Source: Conexibacter woesei Iso977N (GTDB taxonomy: Bacteria > Actinomycetota > Thermoleophilia > Solirubrobacterales > Solirubrobacteraceae). From it: a stretch of 64,000 nucleotides of DNA. Under the pieces are notes generated by a model that saw only the letters and a program-made list of their open reading frames with translations, was not told the origin of the DNA and searched no databases. Made by a program: the position numbers and the translations under genes. Location: positions 186,001 through 250,000 of the forward strand of contig NZ_AUKG01000003.1 of assembly GCF_000424625.1 (NCBI RefSeq), written 5' to 3'. This document shows, in pieces, positions 35,916 through 44,349 of this stretch (position 1 is its first letter; every line of letters begins with the position of its first letter).

Positions 35916-36419
35916 CTACACCAACAACGCTCCGAGGAACGCGCCCACCGAGGCGATCGAGGCGGCGCCGCGGACGTGGTTGGACCACTCCCAGCCGGAC
36001 AGGAAGTGCTGCCAGTGCGCGGCGACGCCCGGGGCGTGGGGGTTGACGGTCGCCAGCGTGTCGTTGAGCGGGACGTTCTGGCCGACGGTCAGGCCGAAGG
36101 CGCCAACGAGGTAGAGCAGCGAGCCGGCCATCAGCAGCGTCCCGCGCGTCTCGCCGCGATCCAGGAAGCCGCGGACGCCCAAGTACAGGCACAACGCGGT
36201 CGTGCCCATGAAGGCGAGCATGAAGCCGGGGTGCTCGGCGGTGACGTTGATCTGCTGCATCGCGTGCACGCCCTCGCTCGCCGGCAGCCGCTTCAGGCCC
36301 GGCATCACGAACGTCGAGAACGCGTAGAAGACGCCGCCGACGATCCCGGCGCCGATCACCCCCGCGATCGTGGTCGTGGTCAAGGTGGTGGACATCTCGG
36401 TGGTCGCTGTCGTTCGCAT
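35916..36419 (-). CDS. DUF1772 (anthrone-oxygenase-like) membrane protein
   Basis: 167 residues from ATG 36419; ATG 36428 and 36395 are alternatives. Four transmembrane helices: TIAGVIGAGIVGGVFYAFST, FMLAFMGTTALCLYLGV, GTLLMAGSLLYLVGAFGLTV and a C-terminal VRGAASIASVGAFLGALLV. NVPLND and HWQHFLSGWEWSNHVR are the conserved DUF1772 signatures. Some family members oxidise anthrones in polyketide pathways; most are uncharacterised. It is divergent from an AraC regulator, a frequent pairing that implies direct control. Confidence 0.8.
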   Translation of the reverse strand: MRTTATTEMSTTLTTTTIAGVIGAGIVGGVFYAFSTFVMPGLKRLPASEGVHAMQQINVTAEHPGFMLAFMGTTALCLYLGVRGFLDRGETRGTLLMAGSLLYLVGAFGLTVGQNVPLNDTLATVNPHAPGVAAHWQHFLSGWEWSNHVRGAASIASVGAFLGALLV

Positions 36420-36504
36420 GCCGACCATGGAATCGCCCCGCGGCGAGACGGGGAATGGCCGAGACTCGCCGATCCATGTGCGAGCGTCTACGATCGTTCG
36501 CACG

Positions 36505-37449
36505 ATGGACTCGATCGCCGGACTGCTCGACGGCCCACGCGCCCGCGGCGCGTTCCTGCTGCGGTCGGTGCTGGCGCCGCCTTGGTCGCTGCGGATCGAG
36601 GACGAGGCGCCGCTCACGCTCGTCGCGCTCGTCCGCGGCCGCGCGACCATCCACCCCAACAACGGCGCCGCCTTCACGCTGAACACCGGCGACGTGGCGA
36701 TCCTCCGCGGTCCGGACTCCTACACGGTCGCGGATCCTCCGCACGAGCCGCCGCAGGTCATCATCCTGCCCGGCCAGCGCTGCGTCCTGCCCGACGGGAC
36801 CGACGTCGGCTCGATGGCCGACCTCGGCGTCCGCACCTGGGGCAACGCCCCCGACGGCGAGACGATGATGGTCACCGGCACCTACCAGCTGGAGTCCGAG
36901 ACCAGCCGCCGCCTGCTCGCCGCGCTCCCGCCGTTCCTGCACGTCGCCGGCGACTCCTGGGACAACCCGCTCGTCGCGTTCCTCGCCGACGAGATCGCCT
37001 GCGACCAGCCCGGCCAGGAGGCGGTCCTGGACCGGCTCCTCGACCTGCTCCTGATCGCGACGCTGCGCGCCTGGTTCGCCCGCCCGGAGGCCGACGCGCC
37101 CGGCTGGTACCGCGCCCAGTCCGACCCCGTCGTCGGCCCCGCGCTCAAGTTGTTGCACAACGCGCCGGCCCAGCCCTGGACCGTCGCGACGCTCGCGCGC
37201 GAGGTCGGCGCCTCCCGCGCCGCGCTCGCCCGCCGCTTCACCGCGCTGGTCGGGGAGCCGCCGATGGCGTTCCTGACGACCTGGCGGCTCACGCTCGCCG
37301 CCGATCTCCTGCGCGAGCCGGGCGCGACCGTCGGCTCCGTCGCGCCGCAGGTCGGCTACTCCAGCGCCTTCGCGCTCTCGGCCGCGTTCAAGCGCGTGCG
37401 CGGCGTGTCGCCCGCCGAGCACCGCGCCGGCGCGGCGGCCGCCGCCTAG
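36505..37449 (+). CDS. AraC-family regulator with N-terminal cupin domain
   Basis: 314 residues from ATG 36505, with TACGAT 10 nt upstream as a likely -10. Residues 1-180 are a cupin ligand-binding domain (LAPPWSLRIEDEAPLTLVAL, then FTLNTGDVAILRGPDSYTVA). Residues 210-310 hold the two AraC helix-turn-helix motifs: PWTVATLAREVGASRAALAR and TVGSVAPQVGYSSAFALSAA, ending with the RVRGVSPAEHR signature. It very probably activates or represses the divergent DUF1772 gene. Confidence 0.9.
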   Translation: MDSIAGLLDGPRARGAFLLRSVLAPPWSLRIEDEAPLTLVALVRGRATIHPNNGAAFTLNTGDVAILRGPDSYTVADPPHEPPQVIILPGQRCVLPDGTDVGSMADLGVRTWGNAPDGETMMVTGTYQLESETSRRLLAALPPFLHVAGDSWDNPLVAFLADEIACDQPGQEAVLDRLLDLLLIATLRAWFARPEADAPGWYRAQSDPVVGPALKLLHNAPAQPWTVATLAREVGASRAALARRFTALVGEPPMAFLTTWRLTLAADLLREPGATVGSVAPQVGYSSAFALSAAFKRVRGVSPAEHRAGAAAAA

Positions 37450-37478
37450 CCGGCAGCACCATCCAGAGCCGCACCCGT

Positions 37479-37507
37479 TTGCAGTTCCGCGCTCCGCGGC
37501 GTAGCGT
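37479..37507 (+). promoter_or_regulatory. promoter of the exported-protein gene at 37515
   Basis: -35 TTGCAG (37479-37484), 17-nt spacer, -10 TAGCGT (37502-37507), 7 nt before the GTG start. Leaderless arrangement. Confidence 0.6.
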
Positions 37508-37514
37508 TGCCGCC

Positions 37515-38243
37515 GTGAAGCGCCGCCGGTGGGTTGCTGGAGGGGTCGCCGCGCTGGTCTGCGCGGCCGGCGTCCTGCTCGCCGCGCTCGCGTTCGCGCA
37601 GGACGAGGTCCCGATCACGATCACCGTCACGACCAAGGTGACGCCCAACAGGGCCGGGACGCCGAAGCACCCGCAGGGGATCAGGATCGACGTCCGCGCG
37701 AAGATCGGGATCCCCAGCGACTACGACCCGCCGCTGGTCCAGCACGTGGACGTGTGGTTCCCGCGGGGCGGGCTCTACAACGGCGCGAAGTACCCCGCCT
37801 GCAACCTGCGGCTGCTCGCGCGCCGCGGCCCGAGCATCTGCCCGAAGCGCTCGATCATGGGCCACGCGACCGCGACCGCCCGCGCCGACACCGTCTTCAC
37901 GTACCCCAAGATCACCGTGATCAACGGCGGCGCGACCAAGGTGTACTTCTACACGGTTCTGCAGGTCCCGGCGCGCGTCGCCGAGCCGGTCGTCGGTGAC
38001 ATCGTCAAACTGAGCGGCGATCCCAAGTGGTCCTACCACCTGAGGGTGTCGATCCCGAAGAACCTGCAGATCGTCGCCGGGATCCCGCTGCGCCTCGACG
38101 AGGTCCACGGGGTCGCCGGGCGCGGCGACTGGCTGGCGACGACGTCGTGCCCGGCCGACCACCGCTGGCGCTGGCACGCCGAGGGCTCGTTCTCGACCGG
38201 GCAGGTCGTGAAGTACGACGGCAGCGTGGGCTGCCGCAGCTGA
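37515..38243 (+). CDS. exported protein of unknown function
   Basis: 242 residues from GTG 37515. The signal sequence has Lys-Arg-Arg-Arg at the start, a hydrophobic core VAALVCAAGVLLAALA and a cleavage site AFA-QDE. The mature part is beta-rich: ITITVTTKVTPNRAGTPKHP, VQHVDVWFPRGGLYNGAKYP, and a pair of Cys in PACNLRLLARRGPSICPKRS, then a late Cys in TSCPADHRW. It resembles the repeated modules of the 1008-residue protein in style (CPKxSxxGxAxA). It runs into the MMPL transporter gene with overlapping TGATG, so it may serve that transporter. Confidence 0.65.
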   Translation: MKRRRWVAGGVAALVCAAGVLLAALAFAQDEVPITITVTTKVTPNRAGTPKHPQGIRIDVRAKIGIPSDYDPPLVQHVDVWFPRGGLYNGAKYPACNLRLLARRGPSICPKRSIMGHATATARADTVFTYPKITVINGGATKVYFYTVLQVPARVAEPVVGDIVKLSGDPKWSYHLRVSIPKNLQIVAGIPLRLDEVHGVAGRGDWLATTSCPADHRWRWHAEGSFSTGQVVKYDGSVGCRS

Positions 38244-40306
38244 TGCTGGCGGCGGTCCACGGCTGGGTCGGGCGCCATCGCGTCGCGGTGTTGTGCGGGT
38301 GGTTGGTGCTCGTCGCGTGCGCCGTGCCGTTCGCGCTCAGGCAGTCCGACCACCTCACGGGCGGTGGCTTCGCGGTCGACGACAGCGCCTCCGCGCGCGT
38401 GGAGCACGCGGTCCTGCACGGGATCCCCGTGAACTACCGGCCCGCCACGCTCGGCGTCGTGCTCGTCGCCCCGCGCGGGACGCCGCGCGCCGACTACGCG
38501 GCGGCGACGCGCGGCGTGCAGCGGGCGGTCAGGGGCGTGCGGCACGTGTCCTGGGTCTCCCAGAACGGCGACCTCGCGCAGTTCTTCGCACGCACGCGGC
38601 CCGGGAAGCCGGTCGTGCTGCCGCTGCTGCTCGACGCCGACGAGTACCACGCGCCGGACATCGCCAAGCACCTGCGCGACCGGCTCGGGCTCGACACGTC
38701 CGGCGGCGGCAGGTTCGGGGCGGTGCAGGTGCACCTGGTCGGCGCGGGCGCGCTCTGGGCCGGCATGGTCGACCTGACGCGCGACGACCTCGCGCACGCC
38801 GAGCGGATCGGCTTCCCGATCGTCGCGCTGATCCTGTTCCTGGTCTTCGGCGCGCTGGCTGCGGCCGTGCTGCCGCTGGCGATCGGCGCGGTGTCGATCG
38901 TCGTGACCGGCGCGCTGACCGCGCTGCTGGCCAGGCATGTCGACCTGACGTTCTACGTGCCGAACACCGCGTCGATGATCGGCCTCGGCGTGGCGGTCGA
39001 CTACTCGCTGTTCGTCGTCGTGCGCTTCCGGGAGGAGCTGCGCGACGACGCGACGGCGGAGGCCGCGCGGGCGACCGCGATGGCGACGTCCGGGACCGCC
39101 GTGCTGTTCAGCGGGTTCGCCGTCGTGCTGGCGCTGGCCGCGTTGCTGGTGGTCCCGACGGCGGCGGTGCGGTCGATGGCCGTCGGCGCGATCATGGTGG
39201 TGTTGGTCGCGATGCTCGCGTGCTCGACGCTGCTGCCGGCGTTGTTGTCGCTGTTGGGACGGCGCATCGGGCCGGCGAAGCCGAACGCCGCGGCGTTCCG
39301 GCGCTGGAGCGAGGTCGTCGTCGGCCATCCGCGGGTGTCGCTGGCCTTGGCGTTGTTGGTGCTGTTGGCGCTGGCCTTGCCGCTGCTGGGGATCAGGACC
39401 GGCGACGGCGCGCTGCGCCAGTTCCCGAAGGGCAACGAGACGCTCGCGGGCGTGAAGGCGGCGCAGGAGGTCCGGGGGGCGGGGGAGAGCTCGCCGCTGA
39501 AGATCCTGGTGGCGCCGAGGGACACCGACCGCGCGGTCGCGATCGTCCGCCACGACCCGGAGGTCGTCAGGACCGGGCTGCGCGCGCGGACCAGGGACAA
39601 GAAGTACATCTTCCTGGTCGTGACGCCGAAGCACGACCCGGACTCGATCGCGGTCAAGGACCTGGTCAGGCGCCTGCGCGCCGAGCTGCCGCGCGGGTCG
39701 CTGGTCGGCGGCGACACGGCGACGCAGGTCGACTTCAACCACGCGATCCTGGGCTCGCTGTGGAAGATCGGCGTCTGGATCCTGCTGGCGACGTTCCTGT
39801 TGTTGACGTTGATGCTCCGCGCGCCGCTGCTCGCGCTGCAGGCGGTGCTCGCGAACATCCTGTCGGTCGGGGCGGCGCTCGGGATCCTGACGCTGATCAA
39901 GGTCACGTTCTCGGGCAGCGACGGCTACGTCGACACGGTCACGATCCCGGTGATCATGGCGGTGGTCTTCGGGTTGTCGATGGACTACGAGGTCTTCCTG
40001 CTGTCGCGGATCCGGGAGCGCCACCTCGCCGGGGTGGGCACGAGCGACGCCGTCCTCCAGGGCATCGCCGGGTCGGCCCGGACGATCACCGGCGCCGCGC
40101 TCGTCATGGTCGCCGTCTTCCTCTGCTTCGCCCTCACCGGCGTCCCCGTCATCACCGAGATCGGCCTCGGCGCCGCCGTCGCGATCGCCCTCGACGCGAC
40201 CCTCGTCCGCCTCGTCCTGGTCCCGGCGGCGATGACCCTCGTCGGCCCCGCCTGCTGGTGGCGTCCGGGCGCGCGCCGCGCGGCGACGACGACGACCGCG
40301 GCCTAG
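38243..40306 (+). CDS. MMPL-family RND transporter
   Basis: 687 residues from ATG 38243, overlapping the previous stop codon. Two similar halves, each with an external loop and a six-helix membrane block: helix 1 at 14-32, block 1 about 170-350 (FYVPNTASMIGLGVAVDYSL carries the family Gly-Leu-Gly-x4-Asp-Tyr motif), helix 7 near 365, block 2 about 510-680 (VIMAVVFGLSMDYEVFLLSR with the second Asp-Tyr). Such pumps move lipids or siderophores to the cell surface using the proton gradient. The coupled exported protein at 37515 may be its periplasmic partner. Confidence 0.9.
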   Translation: MLAAVHGWVGRHRVAVLCGWLVLVACAVPFALRQSDHLTGGGFAVDDSASARVEHAVLHGIPVNYRPATLGVVLVAPRGTPRADYAAATRGVQRAVRGVRHVSWVSQNGDLAQFFARTRPGKPVVLPLLLDADEYHAPDIAKHLRDRLGLDTSGGGRFGAVQVHLVGAGALWAGMVDLTRDDLAHAERIGFPIVALILFLVFGALAAAVLPLAIGAVSIVVTGALTALLARHVDLTFYVPNTASMIGLGVAVDYSLFVVVRFREELRDDATAEAARATAMATSGTAVLFSGFAVVLALAALLVVPTAAVRSMAVGAIMVVLVAMLACSTLLPALLSLLGRRIGPAKPNAAAFRRWSEVVVGHPRVSLALALLVLLALALPLLGIRTGDGALRQFPKGNETLAGVKAAQEVRGAGESSPLKILVAPRDTDRAVAIVRHDPEVVRTGLRARTRDKKYIFLVVTPKHDPDSIAVKDLVRRLRAELPRGSLVGGDTATQVDFNHAILGSLWKIGVWILLATFLLLTLMLRAPLLALQAVLANILSVGAALGILTLIKVTFSGSDGYVDTVTIPVIMAVVFGLSMDYEVFLLSRIRERHLAGVGTSDAVLQGIAGSARTITGAALVMVAVFLCFALTGVPVITEIGLGAAVAIALDATLVRLVLVPAAMTLVGPACWWRPGARRAATTTTAA

Positions 40307-41322
40307 CGCGGCGCGGTCGGCTCGGTCGGCGGTGGCGCCGCGACGCCCGCGGTCTCCGCGTAGGCGCGGTCCGCCTCGACCGCCGGCGGGGTGCCGTAGA
40401 CGTGGAAGCTCTCGACCGTCCTGACGCCCCAGGCCTGGCCCTTCGCGCGCTCCGCCTCGGTCCACATCAGCGGCTCCTGGAGCGGGTCGTAGAGGAAGTG
40501 GCCGCCGGTCGTGACCTCCATGCGGTTGCCGCCGGGCTCGAAGCCGTAGAGGAAGAACCCGCCCGCGACCGCGTGCTTGGAGGGCGCCGCCTCGATGTGG
40601 ACGCCGTAGTCCAGGAACAGGTCGGCGGCCCGGAGGCACTCCTCGCGCGTGTCGACCCAGAAGGCGATGTGGTGCAGGCGGCCGTGCGCGCCGCGCGCGT
40701 CGTGGACGTAGATCAGCTCGTGCGCGGCGATCGACAGCGAGAGCCAGGCGCCGGTCTCGGCGCCGTCGTCAAGGCGTATGCCTTCGTAGTGGCGGAAGCC
40801 CAGGACGTCGACAGCGAACGCGCGGCACGCCGCCACGTCGGCGGCCAGCAGGTTGACGTGATCCAGGCGCTTGACCGCCGCGCCGCGGCCCGTGTTGCGC
40901 ATCGGCACGTTGCGCAGCGCGGGCCTCAGGTGGTCCGGCGCGACGTAGCGATCGGCCTCGAAGAACAGCTCCATCGCGTGCCCGTCGGGATCTACGAAGG
41001 TGTAGGACTTGCCGTGGCCGCGATCGCCTTCCGACCACCCGCGCCCCAACCCGTACGCCTCGATCGCCGCGACCCGTCGCTCCAGCGCCTCGTCCGACCA
41101 CGCCCGCAGCGCCATGTGCCCGAGCCCGTTGCGGTCGGACTCCGTCAGCTTCAGCGAGTAGCGCTGGTAGTCGCCCCAGCAGCGCAGGAACACCGACTGC
41201 CCCTCGCGGTGCTCGACCTCCATGCCGAGCACGTTGATGTAGAACTCGAGCGACGCCTCCGGCTCCGGCGTCAGCACCTCCACGTGGTGGATGTGCGCGA
41301 TGTCGCCGCGCGCGTCGCTCAC
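40303..41322 (-). CDS. type I extradiol (catechol 2,3-dioxygenase-like) ring-cleavage dioxygenase
   Basis: 339 residues, two VOC domains. The metal site of the C-terminal domain is complete: His155 in KRLDHVNLLA, His217/218 in HGRLHHIAFWV and Glu269 in GGNRMEVTTGG. Tyr260 in FFLYGFEPGG region is also typical. It inserts O2 next to the two hydroxyls of a catecholic ring. It is the last gene of a four-gene operon, overlapping the aldolase gene by 4 nt. The extra 35-residue C-terminal tail is Pro/Ala-rich. The exact catechol cannot be told. Confidence 0.9.
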   Translation of the reverse strand: MSDARGDIAHIHHVEVLTPEPEASLEFYINVLGMEVEHREGQSVFLRCWGDYQRYSLKLTESDRNGLGHMALRAWSDEALERRVAAIEAYGLGRGWSEGDRGHGKSYTFVDPDGHAMELFFEADRYVAPDHLRPALRNVPMRNTGRGAAVKRLDHVNLLAADVAACRAFAVDVLGFRHYEGIRLDDGAETGAWLSLSIAAHELIYVHDARGAHGRLHHIAFWVDTREECLRAADLFLDYGVHIEAAPSKHAVAGGFFLYGFEPGGNRMEVTTGGHFLYDPLQEPLMWTEAERAKGQAWGVRTVESFHVYGTPPAVEADRAYAETAGVAAPPPTEPTAPR

Positions 41323-41948
41323 GAGGACGACGCCCCCTCGACCCGCTCCCGCAGCCCGTCCAGGTCATAGGACAACGCGCCCGCCTCCAGCTTGGCCCGC
41401 TTCACGCGCTCCCGCTCCTCGCGCGCGAGGCTCAGCTCGACCACCTCGTGCAGCCGCCCGGACGGCACGACCGCCACGCCGTCGGGATCGAGGACGACCG
41501 CGTCGCCCGCGGCGATCGAGCAGCCGCCGACCGTCACGGTCGCGTCGATCGTCCCGGCCGCGTCCTTCTCCGCGCCCCGGATCCGGACCCACCGCGCCCA
41601 GATCGGCAGCCCCAGCCGCTCGAGGTCCTCGACGTCGCGGACCGCGCCGTCGATCAGCAGCGCCGCGACGCCCTGCTCCCGCGCCTGCGTCGCCAGCAGG
41701 TCGCCGACCAGCGCGACCGGCCGCGGCTCCGGCATCGTCAGCACCAGCACGTCGCCCGGCCGCGCCGCGGCCATCGCCGCGTGGACCATCAAGTTGTCGT
41801 CCTGCCCGCACAGGACCGGCCGCGCCGGCCCGCACGCCCGCGCGCCCGGGATCACCGACACCCATTCCACGTCGACAAGGCCGGCCCGGCCGGCCGCCTC
41901 GTACACCGTCGCGCTCCCCAGTCGCGCGAGCTCCGCGAACGCCGTCAC
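41319..41948 (-). CDS. RraA-like / 4-carboxy-4-hydroxy-2-oxoadipate aldolase-type protein
   Basis: 209 residues. The RraA fold is clear: SATVYEAAGRAGLVDVEW, VHAAMAAARPGDVLVLT, LLATQAREQGVAALLIDGAV (Gly and Asp/Arg of the active site, DGAVRD), and DGVAVVPSGR. Family members include aldolases that split 4-carboxy-4-hydroxy-2-oxoadipate or 4-hydroxy-4-methyl-2-oxoglutarate to pyruvate plus an oxo acid; others are RNase E inhibitors, which do not fit this context. Its place between a PIG-L hydratase-like gene and a ring-cleavage dioxygenase favours the aldolase role. It overlaps both neighbours by 4 nt. Confidence 0.82.
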   Translation of the reverse strand: MTAFAELARLGSATVYEAAGRAGLVDVEWVSVIPGARACGPARPVLCGQDDNLMVHAAMAAARPGDVLVLTMPEPRPVALVGDLLATQAREQGVAALLIDGAVRDVEDLERLGLPIWARWVRIRGAEKDAAGTIDATVTVGGCSIAAGDAVVLDPDGVAVVPSGRLHEVVELSLAREERERVKRAKLEAGALSYDLDGLRERVEGASSS

Positions 41949-42655
41949 AGCTGCTCCACCACCTCAGGCAGGACCCGCATGAACGACTCGCCGTACCGGA
42001 CTTCAGACAACCCGGACGCCCGCCGCGCATGGTTGCCGCGCTGCTCGCCGCGCTGGGCGTAGTAGGTCTGCAGGTACTGCTGGGCCTGCATCTCGCCCAT
42101 CGCCGCGATCTTCGCCTCCCACACGTTCGTGATGTCGACGTGGACCGTCGGCGTGAACGCGCACAGCTCCGGCTGGTGGGGCTCGAACAGGAACAGCTGC
42201 GGCGGCCTGATCGTCGCGAACGCGCTCGACACGCCCGCGCCCGCCGCCAGCGAGCGCGCCCGGTCGACCGCGCCGTAGGCCACCGGATGGTCCGGGTTGA
42301 ACGGGTCGACCGCCGTGTGCGTGATCAGTACGTCCGGCGCGAACGCCCGGATCGCCTCGGCGATCTCGAGCAACCGCTCGCGGTCGACGTCCAGCGGGTA
42401 GTCGCCGAAGTCCAAGCACTTGAACGTCGCGCCCAGGTGCCCCGCGGCGCGCTCGGCCTCGCCGTGGCGCACGCGCTTGACGTTCTCGACCGTCTGCCCG
42501 TCCTCCTTCCACAGCTCGCCGGACTCGCCGCGCTCGCCGTAGGACAGGGCGATCACCTCGGCGACGCCGCCCAAGGACACCGCCTTGGCCACCGCGCCGC
42601 CCGCGCGCCACACGAAGTCCGCGCTGTGCGCCCCGATCACCTGCACCCGCTTCAT
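41945..42655 (-). CDS. PIG-L/LmbE-family protein, possibly a 4-oxalomesaconate hydratase (GalB-like)
   Basis: 236 residues from ATG 42655. The PIG-L motif near the N-terminus is QVIGAHSADFVWRAGG, where AHxxD replaces the usual PHPDD, a substitution reported for GalB-type members. Other signatures are ALSYGERGESGELW and VLITHTAVDPFNPDHPVAYG with metal-binding His residues. Most PIG-L proteins deacetylate sugars; GalB of Pseudomonas hydrates 4-oxalomesaconate in gallate breakdown. The operon context supports hydratase activity but no assay can be inferred from sequence alone. It overlaps both neighbours by 4 nt. Confidence 0.78.
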   Translation of the reverse strand: MKRVQVIGAHSADFVWRAGGAVAKAVSLGGVAEVIALSYGERGESGELWKEDGQTVENVKRVRHGEAERAAGHLGATFKCLDFGDYPLDVDRERLLEIAEAIRAFAPDVLITHTAVDPFNPDHPVAYGAVDRARSLAAGAGVSSAFATIRPPQLFLFEPHQPELCAFTPTVHVDITNVWEAKIAAMGEMQAQQYLQTYYAQRGEQRGNHARRASGLSEVRYGESFMRVLPEVVEQL

Positions 42656-43542
42656 CGCTCCCGCCCCTCGGCCAGCCGCGTCGACTGCTCCACGGTCATC
42701 GTCCGGATCTCCTCCTCCGCGAACCCCAGCTCCAGCAGCCGGTCGGCGAACAGCGCCAGCCCGTCCTCGACCGGCGGGTTGCGCGGCTGCCCCAAGTCGG
42801 AGGACAACAGGTTGTTGATGGGGTCGGTCGCCCGGATCCCCTCCGCGACGTGCTCCCACGTGCACTTGCCGGTGTACGGCGTGGTGAAGCAGCGCTCCAG
42901 GAGCGCGCCACGCTGCGCCAGGGCGACCTGGTCCTCGATGGAGAGCGATTGCGCCGGGAACTCCGGATGCGTGATCACCACGTCCCGGACGCCGGCGGCC
43001 CGGGCGACGTCCACGACGACGAAGATCTCGTCGCGCGACAGGTGCCCGGTCGCCAGCACGAGCTGGTGCTTGGCAATCACCTCAACAACCCGCAGCAGCT
43101 CCGGCAGCGGCGCGCCGTCGCCATCGACGACCGCGACCGGCGGCAGCTCCATGCCCGCCTCGCGCAGCTCCTTCTGGATCGCCACCCACATCGGGACCGC
43201 CACACCGGGTCCGTACTCGCGGTCGCGCGCGCCGGCCTCGTTGATCGCGTCGACCGTCGGCAGCCACACGATCCGCGCGCCCTCGCGCGCCGCGATCTCG
43301 ACGGCGAGCGCGTTGAGCCCGCCGACCGCGCGGTTCAGCGACAGCGCGCCGACCGCCCGGACGCCGTGCGGTGCGGTGCGGTTCACGGTCCGTGCCCGCT
43401 CGGCGGTCGACGTGTAGTGCGACTTCAGCCCGAACCCCGCCAGCCCGAGCGCGCCGAACCGCTCCGCCAGCGTCACGTCGTCCACGATCCGCCCGACCAC
43501 GTCGGGGTCGATGTGCACGTGCAGGTCGTAGGCGCCGCGCAC
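42652..43542 (-). CDS. DUF6282-family metal-dependent hydrolase (amidohydrolase-like)
   Basis: 296 residues from GTG 43542. The metal site DLHVHIDPD is at residues 6-14, as in amidohydrolase-type barrels; GFGLKSHYTSTAERA adds Lys and His, LATGHLSRDE near 185 and VVITHPEFPAQ near 207 add further His, and LLSSDLGQP near 265 gives the final Asp. The family has no established substrate. As first gene of the operon it could act as a lactonase, like the amidohydrolase LigI of protocatechuate 4,5-cleavage; this is inference. Expression is under the palindromic promoter at 43598-43665. Confidence 0.8.
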   Translation of the reverse strand: MRGAYDLHVHIDPDVVGRIVDDVTLAERFGALGLAGFGLKSHYTSTAERARTVNRTAPHGVRAVGALSLNRAVGGLNALAVEIAAREGARIVWLPTVDAINEAGARDREYGPGVAVPMWVAIQKELREAGMELPPVAVVDGDGAPLPELLRVVEVIAKHQLVLATGHLSRDEIFVVVDVARAAGVRDVVITHPEFPAQSLSIEDQVALAQRGALLERCFTTPYTGKCTWEHVAEGIRATDPINNLLSSDLGQPRNPPVEDGLALFADRLLELGFAEEEIRTMTVEQSTRLAEGRER

Positions 43543-43597
43543 GACCTGGCGCGCGCGATCGCTCGGCGTGGGGTGGCCCGGAGCAGGAATAGGTCTG

Positions 43598-43665
43598 ACC
43601 GTAGACCGTCGTCGACAGGATTGTCAACAATCCTGTTGACAGCATGACGGAGCGCGGACTACGGT
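43598..43665. promoter_or_regulatory. mirror-symmetric divergent promoter with 22-bp GntR operator
   Basis: The perfect palindrome at 43615-43636 consists of ACAGGATTGT, CA, and its reverse complement, with the FCD/GntR core TTGT-N2-ACAA. Plus strand: -35 TTGACA (43636-43641), 18 nt, -10 TACGGT (43660-43665). Minus strand: -35 TTGACA (43622-43627), 18 nt, -10 TACGGT (43598-43603). Both -35 boxes touch or lie in the palindrome and both -10 boxes are identical. Confidence 0.82.
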
Positions 43666-43674
43666 CGCTGGACC

Positions 43675-44349
43675 GTGACGATCGCCCGCCCCGACGCCTA
43701 CACCGCGCTGCGCGCCGAGATCCTCTCGGGCGCGCTCCAGCCCTCCGAGCGCCTGGTCGAGACCGAGCTCGCCCAGCGCTTCGGCGTCGGCCGCGCCGCG
43801 GTCCGCACCGCGCTGGCGCGCCTCACGCAGGAGGGCCTCGTCGAGCACGAGCGCAACCGCGGCGCCCGCGTCCGGCTCGTCGGCGAGTCCGAGGCCGCCG
43901 AGATCCTGGAGGCGCGCGCGGTCCTGGAGGGCCTCGCCGCGCGCCACGCGGCGCGCCACGCGACGCCCGAGGACATCGACGAGCTACGCGCCGTCCTGGC
44001 CGACATGCGCGACCGGCTCGACGCCGGCGACCTCCTCGGCGCTTCCGATCGCAACGCCGTTCTGCATTCGCGACTGCTCGCGCTCGCCCACCACGGCACG
44101 GTCGACCGGCTCGTCGCGGTCCTCAAGGGCCAGCTCGTCCGCTTCCAGTACCGCACCATCTTGGTCCCCGGTCGCTCCGAGCGCTCGTTCGGCGAGCACA
44201 CCGCGATCGTCGACGCGATCGCGGCCGGCGACCCCGACGCCGCCGAGGCCGCGATGCGCCGCCACCTCGGCCACGTCGCCGAGGCCCTGCGCGAGGCTCA
44301 GCGGAACAGCGCCTCGACGGCCGCGGCCCCCAACCCCACCGACTCGTAA
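43675..44349 (+). CDS. GntR-family regulator (FCD type)
   Basis: 224 residues from GTG 43675, 9 nt after its TACGGT box. The N-terminal winged helix is YTALRAEILSGALQPSERLV, then LAQRFGVGRAAVRTALARLT and GLVEHERNRGARVRL. The C-terminal FCD domain (residues 80-215) has metal-ligand patterns in DRNAVLHSRLLALAHH and FGEHTAIVDAIAAGD. It is divergent from the four-gene ring-cleavage operon and almost certainly its repressor, released by a pathway acid. The 3' end overlaps the cupin gene on the other strand by 52 nt. Confidence 0.92.
   Translation: MTIARPDAYTALRAEILSGALQPSERLVETELAQRFGVGRAAVRTALARLTQEGLVEHERNRGARVRLVGESEAAEILEARAVLEGLAARHAARHATPEDIDELRAVLADMRDRLDAGDLLGASDRNAVLHSRLLALAHHGTVDRLVAVLKGQLVRFQYRTILVPGRSERSFGEHTAIVDAIAAGDPDAAEAAMRRHLGHVAEALREAQRNSASTAAAPNPTDS

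Noticed and set aside
33445-37422. Open minus-strand frame of 1325 codons over the FUSC and AraC genes
   Set aside because: Composition is typical of an antisense frame in GC-rich DNA, and the plus-strand genes have clear family signatures.
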